DNA from: Coriaria nepalensis
Taxonomy: Eukaryota; Streptophyta; Magnoliopsida; Cucurbitales; Coriariaceae
Length of the DNA: 64,000 nt
Reading direction: 5' to 3'
Assembly: GCA_027186245.1 (NCBI GenBank)
Contig: CP114481.1
Span: 18,755,501 to 18,819,500, forward strand
The first letter of the stretch is position 1; each line of letters starts with the position of its first letter. Of the stretch, positions 11,786 through 24,835 are shown in pieces. Position numbers and translations under genes: made by a program. The notes under the pieces are model-generated. The model had not been told where the DNA came from. It saw nothing but the letters and a program-made list of their open reading frames with translations, and did no database searches.

Positions 11786-13469
11786 AGTATATCATTCAGT
11801 TTTTTCATATCATTAAATTGTTTGAAAGCACTTCGAGCAAATTCTATATTTGCATTTAAGACACGAATTTCATGCATAAGTTGCAATTGATCGATTGAAG
11901 GCAACTATGCATTTTTTTAGCCTTAAAATCATATTATTGCGTCTCTTTTAGTCATTAAATCATTCTAAATCGCTTCGAACGAAATTCGGCCTTTAAACAT
12001 GACTTTCGTGCATAACTTGCAGTTAATCTATTGAAGGCAACAATGCATTTGTTTAGCCTTAAAGTAATGTCATTGAGTCTCATCCAGTCATTAAATCATT
12101 CTAAATTAAGTTGAACGAATTCTATTTTAGCCCTTCAAACATGATTTTCTTACATAACTTGCAATTAATTTATTGACGACAACAATGCATTATTTTAGCT
12201 TTAAAAAGTATTTCATTCAGTCTTTTCATGTCATTAAATTGTTTGAAAGCACTTCGAACCAATTCTATTTGTGCATTTAAGACACGACTTTCATGCATAA
12301 CTTGTAATTGATCTATTGAAAGCACCTATGCATTTTGTCAGCCTTAAAGTCATATTTTTGCGTCTCTTTTAGTCATTAAATCATTCTAAATTACTTCAAA
12401 CGAAATTCGGCCTTTAAACATGACTTTCGTGCATAACTTGCAGTTAATCTATTGAAGGCAACAATGCATTTGTTTAGCCTTAAAGTCATGTCATTGAGTC
12501 TCATCCAGTCATTAAATCATTCTAAATTAAGTTGAACGAATTCTATTTTAGCCCTTCAAACATGATTTTCTTACATAACTTGCAATTAATTTATTGACGA
12601 CAACAATGCATTATTTTAGCTTTAAAAAGTATTTCATTCAGTCTTTTCGTATCATTAAATTGTTTGAAAGCACTTCGAACCAATTCTATTTGTGCATTTA
12701 AGACACGACTTTCATGCATAACTTGTAATTGATCTATTGAAGGCAACTATGCATTTTTTTAGCCTTAAAATCATATTATTGCGTCTCTTTTAGTCATTTA
12801 ATCATTCTAAATCGCTTCGAACGGAATTCAGCCTTTAAACATGACTTTCGTGCATAACTTGCTGTTAATCTATTGAAGGCAACAATGCATTTGTTTAGCC
12901 TTAAAGTAATGTCATTGAGTCTCATCCACTCATTAAATCTTTCTAAATTAAGTTGAACGAATTCTATTTTCGCACTTCAAACATGATTTTCTTACATAAC
13001 TAGCAATTAATCTATTGAAGACTACAATGCAGTATTTTAGCCTTAAAAAGTATATCATTCAGTTTTTTCATATCATTAAATTGTTTGAAAGCACTTCGAG
13101 CAAATTCTATATTTGCATTTAAGACACGAATTTCATGCATAAGTTGGAATTGATCGATTGAAGGCAACTATGCATTTTTTTAGTCTTAAAATCATATTAT
13201 TGCGTCTCTTTTAGTCATTAAATCATTCTAAATCGCTTCGAACGAAATTCGGCCTTTAAACATGACTTTCGTGCATAACTTGCAGTTAATCTATTGAAGG
13301 CAACAATGCATTTGTTTAGCCTTAAAGTCATGTCATTGAGTCTCATCCAGTCATTAAATCATTCTAAATTAAGTTGAACGAATTCTATTTTAGCCCTTCA
13401 AACATGATTTTCTTACATAACTTGCAATTAATTTATTGACGACAACAATGCATTATTTTAGCTTTAAAA
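11786..13469 (+). repeat. Four-unit tandem duplication (1684 bp), copy 1
   Basis: Units start at 11786 (TATATC, CTTCGAGC, GTTGCAATTG, and AAAGTAATG at the B-C border), 12207 (TTTCATGTC), 12628 (TTTCGTATC, GGAATTCAG, CTTGCTG) and 13049 (TATATC, CTTCGAGC, GTTGGAATTG). The same four variants in the same order follow directly at 13470. The visible difference is TTTTAGTCTTAAAATC in unit 13049 against TTTTAGCC in unit 14733. Confidence 0.88.
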
Positions 13470-15153
13470 AGTATATCATTCAGTTTTTTCATATCATTAA
13501 ATTGTTTGAAAGCACTTCGAGCAAATTCTATATTTGCATTTAAGACACGAATTTCATGCATAAGTTGCAATTGATCGATTGAAGGCAACTATGCATTTTT
13601 TTAGCCTTAAAATCATATTATTGCGTCTCTTTTAGTCATTAAATCATTCTAAATCGCTTCGAACGAAATTCGGCCTTTAAACATGACTTTCGTGCATAAC
13701 TTGCAGTTAATCTATTGAAGGCAACAATGCATTTGTTTAGCCTTAAAGTAATGTCATTGAGTCTCATCCAGTCATTAAATCATTCTAAATTAAGTTGAAC
13801 GAATTCTATTTTAGCCCTTCAAACATGATTTTCTTACATAACTTGCAATTAATTTATTGACGACAACAATGCATTATTTTAGCTTTAAAAAGTATTTCAT
13901 TCAGTCTTTTCATGTCATTAAATTGTTTGAAAGCACTTCGAACCAATTCTATTTGTGCATTTAAGACACGACTTTCATGCATAACTTGTAATTGATCTAT
14001 TGAAAGCACCTATGCATTTTGTCAGCCTTAAAGTCATATTTTTGCGTCTCTTTTAGTCATTAAATCATTCTAAATTACTTCAAACGAAATTCGGCCTTTA
14101 AACATGACTTTCGTGCATAACTTGCAGTTAATCTATTGAAGGCAACAATGCATTTGTTTAGCCTTAAAGTCATGTCATTGAGTCTCATCCAGTCATTAAA
14201 TCATTCTAAATTAAGTTGAACGAATTCTATTTTAGCCCTTCAAACATGATTTTCTTACATAACTTGCAATTAATTTATTGACGACAACAATGCATTATTT
14301 TAGCTTTAAAAAGTATTTCATTCAGTCTTTTCGTATCATTAAATTGTTTGAAAGCACTTCGAACCAATTCTATTTGTGCATTTAAGACACGACTTTCATG
14401 CATAACTTGTAATTGATCTATTGAAGGCAACTATGCATTTTTTTAGCCTTAAAATCATATTATTGCGTCTCTTTTAGTCATTTAATCATTCTAAATCGCT
14501 TCGAACGGAATTCAGCCTTTAAACATGACTTTCGTGCATAACTTGCTGTTAATCTATTGAAGGCAACAATGCATTTGTTTAGCCTTAAAGTAATGTCATT
14601 GAGTCTCATCCACTCATTAAATCTTTCTAAATTAAGTTGAACGAATTCTATTTTCGCACTTCAAACATGATTTTCTTACATAACTAGCAATTAATCTATT
14701 GAAGACTACAATGCAGTATTTTAGCCTTAAAAAGTATATCATTCAGTTTTTTCATATCATTAAATTGTTTGAAAGCACTTCGAGCAAATTCTATATTTGC
14801 ATTTAAGACACGAATTTCATGCATAAGTTGGAATTGATCGATTGAAGGCAACTATGCATTTTTTTAGCCTTAAAATCATATTATTGCGTCTCTTTTAGTC
14901 ATTAAATCATTCTAAATCGCTTCGAACGAAATTCGGCCTTTAAACATGACTTTCGTGCATAACTTGCAGTTAATCTATTGAAGGCAACAATGCATTTGTT
15001 TAGCCTTAAAGTCATGTCATTGAGTCTCATCCAGTCATTAAATCATTCTAAATTAAGTTGAACGAATTCTATTTTAGCCCTTCAAACATGATTTTCTTAC
15101 ATAACTTGCAATTAATTTATTGACGACAACAATGCATTATTTTAGCTTTAAAA
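13470..15153 (+). repeat. Four-unit tandem duplication (1684 bp), copy 2
   Basis: Units start at 13470, 13891, 14312 and 14733 and reproduce the series at 11786, 12207, 12628 and 13049. The AAAGTAATG marker at the B-C border of the first unit is shared by both copies. The last two units also belong to the 5-unit duplication that starts at 14312, so duplications overlap and nest here. Confidence 0.87.
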
Positions 15154-16416
15154 AGTATTTCATTCAGTCTTTTCATGTCATTAAATTGTTTGAAAGCACT
15201 TCGAACCAATTCTATTTGTGCATTTAAGACACGACTTTCATGCATAACTTGTAATTGATCTATTGAAAGCACCTATGCATTTTGTCAGCCTTAAAGTCAT
15301 ATTTTTGCGTCTCTTTTAGTCATTAAATCATTCTAAATCGCTTCGAACGAAATTCGGCCTTTAAACATGACTTTCGTGCATAACTTGCAGTTAATCTATT
15401 GAAGGCAACAATGCATTTGTTTAGCCTTAAAGTCATGTCATTGAGTCTCATCCAGTCATTAAATCATTCTAAATTAAGTTGAACGAATTCTATTTTAGCC
15501 CTTCAAACATGATTTTCTTACATAACTTGCAATTAATTTATTGACGACAACAATGCATTATTTTAGCTTTAAAAAGTATTTCATTCAGTCTTTTCATGTC
15601 ATTAAATTGTTTGAAAGCACTTCGAACCAATTCTATTTGTGCATTTAAGACACGACTTTCATGCATAACTTGTAATTGATCTATTGAAAGCACCTATGCA
15701 TTTTGTCAGCCTTAAAGTCATATTTTTGCGTCTCTTTTAGTCATTAAATCATTCTAAATTACTTCAAACGAAATTCGGCCTTTAAACATGACTTTCGTGC
15801 ATAACTTGCAGTTAATCTATTGAAGGCAACAATGCATTTGTTTAGCCTTAAAGTCATGTCATTGAGTCTCATCCAGTCATTAAATCATTCTAAATTAAGT
15901 TGAACGAATTCTATTTTAGCCCTTCAAACATGATTTTCTTACATAACTTGCAATTAATTTATTGACGACAACAATGCATTATTTTAGCTTTAAAAAGTAT
16001 TTCATTCAGTCTTTTCGTATCATTAAATTGTTTGAAAGCACTTCGAACCAATTCTATTTGTGCATTTAAGACACGACTTTCATGCATAACTTGTAATTGA
16101 TCTATTGAAGGCAACTATGCATTTTTTTAGCCTTAAAATCATATTATTGCGTCTCTTTTAGTCATTTAATCATTCTAAATCGCTTCGAACGGAATTCAGC
16201 CTTTAAACATGACTTTCGTGCATAACTTGCAGTTAATCTATTGAAGGCAACAATGCATTTGTTTAGCCTTAAAGTCATGTCATTGAGTCTCATCCAGTCA
16301 TTAAATCATTCTAAATTAAGTTGAACGAATTCTATTTTAGCCCTTCAAACATGATTTTCTTACATAACTTGCAATTAATTTATTGACGACAACAATGCAT
16401 TATTTTAGCTTTAAAA
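14312..16416 (+). repeat. Five-unit tandem duplication (2105 bp), copy 1
   Basis: Units start at 14312 (TTTCGTATC), 14733 (TATATC/GAGC), 15154 (TTTCATGTC with the TCGCTTCGAACG form of B), 15575 (TTTCATGTC with the TTACTTCAAACG form) and 15996 (TTTCGTATC). The fifth unit matches its partner only in A and the first part of B: it reads CTTGCAGTTAATC where copy 2 reads CTTGCTGTTAATC, and its C is the AGCCCTTC type. The copy boundary therefore falls inside B near 16225. Confidence 0.87.
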
Positions 16417-18521
16417 AGTATTTCATTCAGTCTTTTCGTATCATTAAATTGTTTGAAAGCACTTCGAACCAATTCTATTTGTGCATTTAAGACACGACTT
16501 TCATGCATAACTTGTAATTGATCTATTGAAGGCAACTATGCATTTTTTTAGCCTTAAAATCATATTATTGCGTCTCTTTTAGTCATTTAATCATTCTAAA
16601 TCGCTTCGAACGGAATTCAGCCTTTAAACATGACTTTCGTGCATAACTTGCTGTTAATCTATTGAAGGCAACAATGCATTTGTTTAGCCTTAAAGTAATG
16701 TCATTGAGTCTCATCCACTCATTAAATCTTTCTAAATTAAGTTGAACGAATTCTATTTTCGCACTTCAAACATGATTTTCTTACATAACTAGCAATTAAT
16801 CTATTGAAGACTACAATGCAGTATTTTAGCCTTAAAAAGTATATCATTCAGTTTTTTCATATCATTAAATTGTTTGAAAGCACTTCGAGCAAATTCTATA
16901 TTTGCATTTAAGACACGAATTTCATGCATAAGTTGGAATTGATCGATTGAAGGCAACTATGCATTTTTTTAGCCTTAAAATCATATTATTGCGTCTCTTT
17001 TAGTCATTAAATCATTCTAAATCGCTTCGAACGAAATTCGGCCTTTAAACATGACTTTCGTGCATAACTTGCAGTTAATCTATTGAAGGCAACAATGCAT
17101 TTGTTTAGCCTTAAAGTCATGTCATTGAGTCTCATCCAGTCATTAAATCATTCTAAATTAAGTTGAACGAATTCTATTTTAGCCCTTCAAACATGATTTT
17201 CTTACATAACTTGCAATTAATTTATTGACGACAACAATGCATTATTTTAGCTTTAAAAAGTATTTCATTCAGTCTTTTCATGTCATTAAATTGTTTGAAA
17301 GCACTTCGAACCAATTCTATTTGTGCATTTAAGACACGACTTTCATGCATAACTTGTAATTGATCTATTGAAAGCACCTATGCATTTTGTCAGCCTTAAA
17401 GTCATATTTTTGCGTCTCTTTTAGTCATTAAATCATTCTAAATCGCTTCGAACGAAATTCGGCCTTTAAACATGACTTTCGTGCATAACTTGCAGTTAAT
17501 CTATTGAAGGCAACAATGCATTTGTTTAGCCTTAAAGTCATGTCATTGAGTCTCATCCAGTCATTAAATCATTCTAAATTAAGTTGAACGAATTCTATTT
17601 TAGCCCTTCAAACATGATTTTCTTACATAACTTGCAATTAATTTATTGACGACAACAATGCATTATTTTAGCTTTAAAAAGTATTTCATTCAGTCTTTTC
17701 ATGTCATTAAATTGTTTGAAAGCACTTCGAACCAATTCTATTTGTGCATTTAAGACACGACTTTCATGCATAACTTGTAATTGATCTATTGAAAGCACCT
17801 ATGCATTTTGTCAGCCTTAAAGTCATATTTTTGCGTCTCTTTTAGTCATTAAATCATTCTAAATTACTTCAAACGAAATTCGGCCTTTAAACATGACTTT
17901 CGTGCATAACTTGCAGTTAATCTATTGAAGGCAACAATGCATTTGTTTAGCCTTAAAGTCATGTCATTGAGTCTCATCCAGTCATTAAATCATTCTAAAT
18001 TAAGTTGAACGAATTCTATTTTAGCCCTTCAAACATGATTTTCTTACATAACTTGCAATTAATTTATTGACGACAACAATGCATTATTTTAGCTTTAAAA
18101 AGTATTTCATTCAGTCTTTTCGTATCATTAAATTGTTTGAAAGCACTTCGAACCAATTCTATTTGTGCATTTAAGACACGACTTTCATGCATAACTTGTA
18201 ATTGATCTATTGAAGGCAACTATGCATTTTTTTAGCCTTAAAATCATATTATTGCGTCTCTTTTAGTCATTTAATCATTCTAAATCGCTTCGAACGGAAT
18301 TCAGCCTTTAAACATGACTTTCGTGCATAACTTGCTGTTAATCTATTGAAGGCAAGAATGCATTTGTTTAGCCTTAAAGTAATGTCATTGAGTCTCATCC
18401 ACTCATTAAATCTTTCTAAATTAAGTTGAACGAATTCTATTTTCGCACTTCAAACATGATTTTCTTACATAACTAGCAATTAATCTATTGAAGACAACAA
18501 TGCAGTATTTTAGCCTTAAAA
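16417..18521 (+). repeat. Five-unit tandem duplication (2105 bp), copy 2
   Basis: Units start at 16417, 16838, 17259, 17680 and 18101 and follow the order of 14312-16416. The fifth unit continues into the CCACTCATTAAATC/ACTAGC form of C and so runs on into the series also found at 6314-7156. One private change is visible: GGCAAGAATGCAT near 18355. Confidence 0.87.
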
Positions 18522-18943
18522 AGTATGTCATTCAGTATTTTCATATCATTAAATTGTTTGAAAGCACTTCGAACAAATTCTATATTTGCATTTAAGACAC
18601 GACTTTCATGCATAAGTTGCAATTGATCTATTCAAGGCACCTATGCATTTTTTTAGCCTTAAAATCATATTATTGCATCTCTTTTAGTCATTAAATTATT
18701 TTAAATCGCTTCGAACGAAATTCGGCCTTTAAACATGACTTTCGTGCATAACTTGCAGTTAATCTATTGAAGGCAACAATGCATTTGTTTAGCCTTAAAG
18801 TCATGTCATTGAGTCTCATCCAGTCATTAAATCATTCTAAATTAAGTTGAACGAATTCTATTTTCGCCCTTCAAACATGATTTTCTTACATAACTTGCAA
18901 TTAATTTTATTGACGACAATAATGCATTATTTTAGCATTAAAA
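18522..18943 (+). repeat. Single linking unit (422 bp)
   Basis: Matches the unit at 6735: TATGTCATTCAGTATTTTC in A, ATTCAAGGCACC, TTATTTTAAATCGC in B and the extra T in TTAATTTTATTG of C. It has a private TTTTAGCATTAAAAAG at its end. It joins the 5-unit duplication to the 7-unit triplication. Confidence 0.85.
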
Positions 18944-21889
18944 AGTATTTCATTCAGTCTTTTCATATCATTAAATTGTTTGAAAGCACTTCGAACAAAT
19001 TCTATTTGTGCATTTAAGACACGACTTTCATGCATAACTTGTAATTGATCTATTGAAGGCAACTATGCATTCTTTTAGCCTTAAAGTCATATTATTGCTT
19101 CTCTTTTAGTCATTAAATCATTCTAAATTACTTCAAACGAAATTTGGCCTTTAAACATGACTTTCGTGCATAACTTGCAGTTAATCTATTGAAGGCAACA
19201 ATGCATTTGTTTAGCCTTAAAGTCATGTCATTGAGTCTCATCCAGTCATTAAATCATTCTAAATTAAGTTGAACGAATTCTATTTTCGCACTTCAAACAT
19301 GATTTTCTTACACAACTTGTAATTAATTTATTGACGACAACAATGCATTATTTTAGCTGTAAAAAGTATTTCATTCAGTCTTTTCATATCATTAAATTGT
19401 TTGAAAGCACTTCGAACCAATTCTATTTGTGCATTTAAGACACGACTTTCATGCATAACTTGTAATTGATCTATTGAAGGCAACTATGCATTATTTTAGC
19501 CTTAAAGTCATATTATTGCGTCTCTTTTAGTCATTAAATCATTCTAAATTGCTGCGAACGAAATTCGGCCTCTAAGCATGACTTTCGTGCATAACTTGCA
19601 GTTAATCTATTGAAGGCAACAATGCATTTGTTTAGCCTTAAAGTCATGCCATTGAGTCTCTTCCAGTCATTAAATCATTCTAAATTAAGTTGAACGAATT
19701 CTATTTTAGCCCTTCAAACATGATTTTCTTACATAACTTGCAATTAATTTATTGACGACAACAATGCAGTATTTCAGCCTTAAAAAATATATCATTCGGT
19801 CTTTTCATATCATTAAATTGTTTGAAAGCACTTCGAACAAATTCTATATTTGCATTTAAGACACGACTTTCATGCATAAGTTGCAATTGATCTATTTGAG
19901 GCAACTATGCATTTTTTTAGCCTTAAAATCATATTATTGCGTCTTTTTTAGTCATTAAATGATTCTAAATCGCTTCGAACGAAATTCGGCCTCTAAACAT
20001 GACTTTCGTGCATAACCTGCAGTTAATCTATTGAAGGCAACAATGCATTTGTTTAGCCTTAAAGTCATGTCATTGAGTCACATCCAGTTATTAAATCATT
20101 CTAAATTAAGTTGAACGAACTCTATTTTAGCCATCAAACATGATTTTCTTACATAACTTGCAATTAATTTATTGACGACAACAATGCATTATTTTAGCTT
20201 TAAAAAGTATTTCATTCAGTCTTTTCATATCATTAAATTGTTTGAAAGCACTTCGAACCAATTCTATTTGTGCATTTAAGACACGAGTTTCATGCATAAC
20301 TTGTAATTGATCTATTGAAGGCAACTATGCATTGTTTTAGCCTTAAATTCATATTATTGCTTCTCTTTAGTCATTCAATCATTCTAGATTACTTCAAACG
20401 AAATTCGGCCTTTAAACATGACTTTCGTGCATAACTTGCAGTTAATCTATTGAAGGCAACAATGCATTTGTTAAGCCTTAAAGTCATGTCATTGAGTCTC
20501 ATCCAGTCATTAAATCATTCTAAATTAAGTTGAACGAATTCTATTTTCGCACTTCAAACATGATTTTCTAACATAACTTGTAATTAATTTATTGACGAAA
20601 ACAATACATTATTTTAGCTTTAAAAAGTATTTCATTCCGTCTTTTCATATCATTAAATTGTTTGACAGCACTTCGAACCAATTCTATTTGTGCATTTAAG
20701 ACAAGAGTTTCATGCATAAGTTGCAATTGATCGATTGAAGGCAACTATGCATTTTTTTAGCCTTAAAATCATATTATTGCGTCTCTTTTAGTCATTAAAT
20801 CATTCTAAATCGCTTCGAACGAAATTCGGCCTTTAAACATGACTTTCGTGCATAACTTGCTGTTAATCTATTGAAGGCAACAATGCATTTGTTTAGCCTT
20901 AAAGTCATGTCATTGAGTCTCATCCAGTCATTAAATCATTCTAAATTAAGTTGAACGAATTCTATTTTCGCCCTTCAAACATGATTTTCTTACATAACTA
21001 GCAATTAATCTATTGAAGACTACAATGCAGTATTTTAGCCTTAAAAAGTATATCATTCAGTTTTTTCATATCATTAAATTGTTTGAAAGCACTTCGAGCA
21101 AATTCTATATTTGCATTTAAGACACGAATTTCATGCATAAGTTGCAATTGATCGATTGAAGGCAACTATGCATTTTTTTAGCCTTAAAATCATATTATTG
21201 CGTCTCTTTTAGTCATTAAATCATTCTAAATCGCTTCGAACGAAATTCGGCCTTTAAACATGACTTTCGTGCATAACTTGCAGTTAATCTATTGAAGGCA
21301 ACAATGCATTTGTTTAGCCTTAAAGTCATGTCATTGAGTCTCATCCAGTCATTAAATCATTCTAAATTAAGTTGAACGAATTCTATTTTCGCCCTTCAAA
21401 CATCATTTTCTAACATAACTTGTAATTAATTTATTGACGACAACAATGCATTATTTTAGCTTTAAAAAGTATTTCACTCAGTCTTTTCATATCATTAAAT
21501 TGTTTGAAAGCACTTCGAACCAATTCGATATTTGCATTTAAGACACGACTTTCATGCATAACTTGTAATTGATCTATTGAAAGCAACTATGCATTCTTTT
21601 AGCCTTAAAGTCATATTATTGAGTCTTTTTTAGTCATTAAATCATTCTAAATCGCTTCGAACGAAATTCGGCCTTTAGACATGACTTTCGTGCATAACTT
21701 GCAGTTAATCTATTGAAGGCAACAATGCATTTGTTTAGCCTTAAAGTCATGTCATTGAGTCTCATCCAGTCATTAAATCATTCTAAATTAAGTTGAACGA
21801 ATTCTATTTTAGCCCTTCAAACATGATTTTCTTACATAACTTGCAATTAATTTTATTGACGACAATAATGCATTATTTTAGCTTTAAAA
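18944..21889 (+). repeat. Seven-unit higher-order block (2946 bp), copy 1 of 3
   Basis: Units start at 18944, 19365, 19786, 20206, 20626, 21047 and 21468. In order, the markers are: AACAAATTCTATTTG with TTACACAACTTG; TTGCTGCGAACG; ATATATCATTCGGTC; GAGTTTCATGC with TTAAATTCATATT; CATTCCGTC with TTTGACAGC and AATACATTATT in the preceding C; TATATC/GAGC; CGATATTTG with GAAAGCAAC, TTGAGTCTTTTTTAG and TTTAGACATGAC. The first five resemble 1-1960. The seventh unit ends with the extra-T C. Small private change: ATTTCACTCAG near 21475. Confidence 0.92.
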
Positions 21890-24835
21890 AGTATTTCATT
21901 CAGTCTTTTCATATCATTAAATTGTTTGAAAGCACTTCGAACAAATTCTATTTGTGCATTTAAGACACGACTTTCATGCATAACTTGTAATTGATCTATT
22001 GAAGGCAACTATGCATTCTTTTAGCCTTAAAGTCATATTATTGCTTCTCTTTTAGTCATTAAATCATTCTAAATTACTTCAAACGAAATTTGGCCTTTAA
22101 ACATGACTTTCGTGCATAACTTGCAGTTAATCTATTAAAGGCAACAATGCATTTGTTTAGCCTTAAAGTCATGTCATTGAGTCTCATCCAGTCATTAAAT
22201 CATTCTAAATTAAGTTGAACGAATTCTATTTTCGCACTTCAAACATGATTTTCTTACACAACTTGTAATTAATTTATTGACGACAACAATGCATTATTTT
22301 AGCTGTAAAAAGTATTTCATTCAGTCTTTTCATATCATTAAATTGTTTGAAAGCACTTCGAACCAATTCTATTTGTGCATTTAAGACACGACTTTCATGC
22401 ATAACTTGTAATTGATCTATTGAAGGCAACTATGCATTATTTTAGCCTTAAAGTCATATTATTGCGTCTCTTTTAGTCATTAAATCATTCTAAATTGCTG
22501 CGAACGAAATTCGGCCTCTAAGCATGACTTTCGTGCATAACTTGCAGTTAATCTATTGAAGGCAACAATGCATTTGTTTAGCCTTAAAGTCATGCCATTG
22601 AGTCTCTTCCAGTCATTAAATCATTCTAAATTAAGTTGAACGAATTCTATTTTAGCCCTTCAAACATGATTTTCTTACATAACTTGCAATTAATTTATTG
22701 ACGACAACAATGCAGTATTTCAGCCTTAAAAAATATATCATTCGGTCTTTTCATATCATTAAATTGTTTGAAAGCACTTCGAACAAATTCTATATTTGCA
22801 TTTAAGACACGACTTTCATGCATAAGTTGCAATTGATCTATTTGAGGCAACTATGCATTTTTTTAGCCTTAAAATCATATTATTGCGTCTTTTTTAGTCA
22901 TTAAATGATTCTAAATCGCTTCGAACGAAATTCGGCCTCTAAACATGACTTTCGTGCATAACCTGCAGTTAATCTATTGAAGGCAACAATGCATTTGTTT
23001 AGCCTTAAAGTCATGTCATTGAGTCACATCCAGTTATTAAATCATTCTAAATTAAGTTGAACGAACTCTATTTTAGCCATCAAACATGATTTTCTTACAT
23101 AACTTGCAATTAATTTATTGACGACAACAATGCATTATTTTAGCTTTAAAAAGTATTTCATTCAGTCTTTTCATATCATTAAATTGTTTGAAAGCACTTC
23201 GAACCAATTCTATTTGTGCATTTAAGACACGAGTTTCATGCATAACTTGTAATTGATCTATTGAAGGCAACTATGCATTGTTTTAGCCTTAAATTCATAT
23301 TATTGCTTCTCTTTAGTCATTCAATCATTCTAGATTACTTCAAACGAAATTCGGCCTTTAAACATGACTTTCGTGCATAACTTGCAGTTAATCTATTGAA
23401 GGCAACAATGCATTTGTTAAGCCTTAAAGTCATGTCATTGAGTCTCATCCAGTCATTAAATCATTCTAAATTAAGTTGAACGAATTCTATTTTCGCACTT
23501 CAAACATGATTTTCTAACATAACTTGTAATTAATTTATTGACGAAAACAATACATTATTTTAGCTTTAAAAAGTATTTCATTCCGTCTTTTCATATCATT
23601 AAATTGTTTGACAGCACTTCGAACCAATTCTATTTGTGCATTTAAGACAAGAGTTTCATGCATAAGTTGCAATTGATCGATTGAAGGCAACTATGCATTT
23701 TTTTAGCCTTAAAATCATATTATTGCGTCTCTTTTAGTCATTAAATCATTCTAAATCGCTTCGAACGAAATTCGGCCTTTAAACATGACTTTCGTGCATA
23801 ACTTGCTGTTAATCTATTGAAGGCAACAATGCATTTGTTTAGCCTTAAAGTCATGTCATTGAGTCTCATCCAGTCATTAAATCATTCTAAATTAAGTTGA
23901 ACGAATTCTATTTTCGCCCTTCAAACATGATTTTCTTACATAACTAGCAATTAATCTATTGAAGACTACAATGCAGTATTTTAGCCTTAAAAAGTATATC
24001 ATTCAGTTTTTTCATATCATTAAATTGTTTGAAAGCACTTCGAGCAAATTCTATATTTGCATTTAAGACACGAATTTCATGCATAAGTTGCAATTGATCG
24101 ATTGAAGGCAACTATGCATTTTTTTAGCCTTAAAATCATATTATTGCGTCTCTTTTAGTCATTAAATCATTCTAAATCGCTTCGAACGAAATTCGGCCTT
24201 TAAACATGACTTTCGTGCATAACTTGCAGTTAATCTATTGAAGGCAACAATGCATTTGTTTAGCCTTAAAGTCATGTCATTGAGTCTCATCCAGTCATTA
24301 AATCATTCTAAATTAAGTTGAACGAATTCTATTTTCGCCCTTCAAACATCATTTTCTAACATAACTTGTAATTAATTTATTGACGACAACAATGCATTAT
24401 TTTAGCTTTAAAAAGTATTTCATTCAGTCTTTTCATATCATTAAATTGTTTGAAAGCACTTCGAACCAATTCGATATTTGCATTTAAGACACGACTTTCA
24501 TGCATAACTTGTAATTGATCTATTGAAAGCAACTATGCATTCTTTTAGCCTTAAAGTCATATTATTGAGTCTTTTTTAGTCATTAAATCATTCTAAATCG
24601 CTTCGAACGAAATTCGGCCTTTAGACATGACTTTCGTGCATAACTTGCAGTTAATCTATTGAAGGCAACAATGCATTTGTTTAGCCTTAAAGTCATGTCA
24701 TTGAGTCTCATCCAGTCATTAAATCATTCTAAATTAAGTTGAACGAATTCTATTTTAGCCCTTCAAACATGATTTTCTTACATAACTTGCAATTAATTTT
24801 ATTGACGACAATAATGCATTATTTTAGCTTTAAAA
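21890..24835 (+). repeat. Seven-unit higher-order block (2946 bp), copy 2 of 3
   Basis: Units start at 21890, 22311, 22732, 23152, 23572, 23993 and 24414. Every unit matches the one exactly 2946 bases upstream, including rare shared changes (AATACATTATT, AGAGTTTCATGCATAAG, TTTAGACATGAC, GGCCTCTAAGC). One change new to this copy is CTATTAAAGGCAAC in the first B, which is also present in copy 3. Copies 2 and 3 are therefore probably the more recent pair over that part. Confidence 0.92.
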
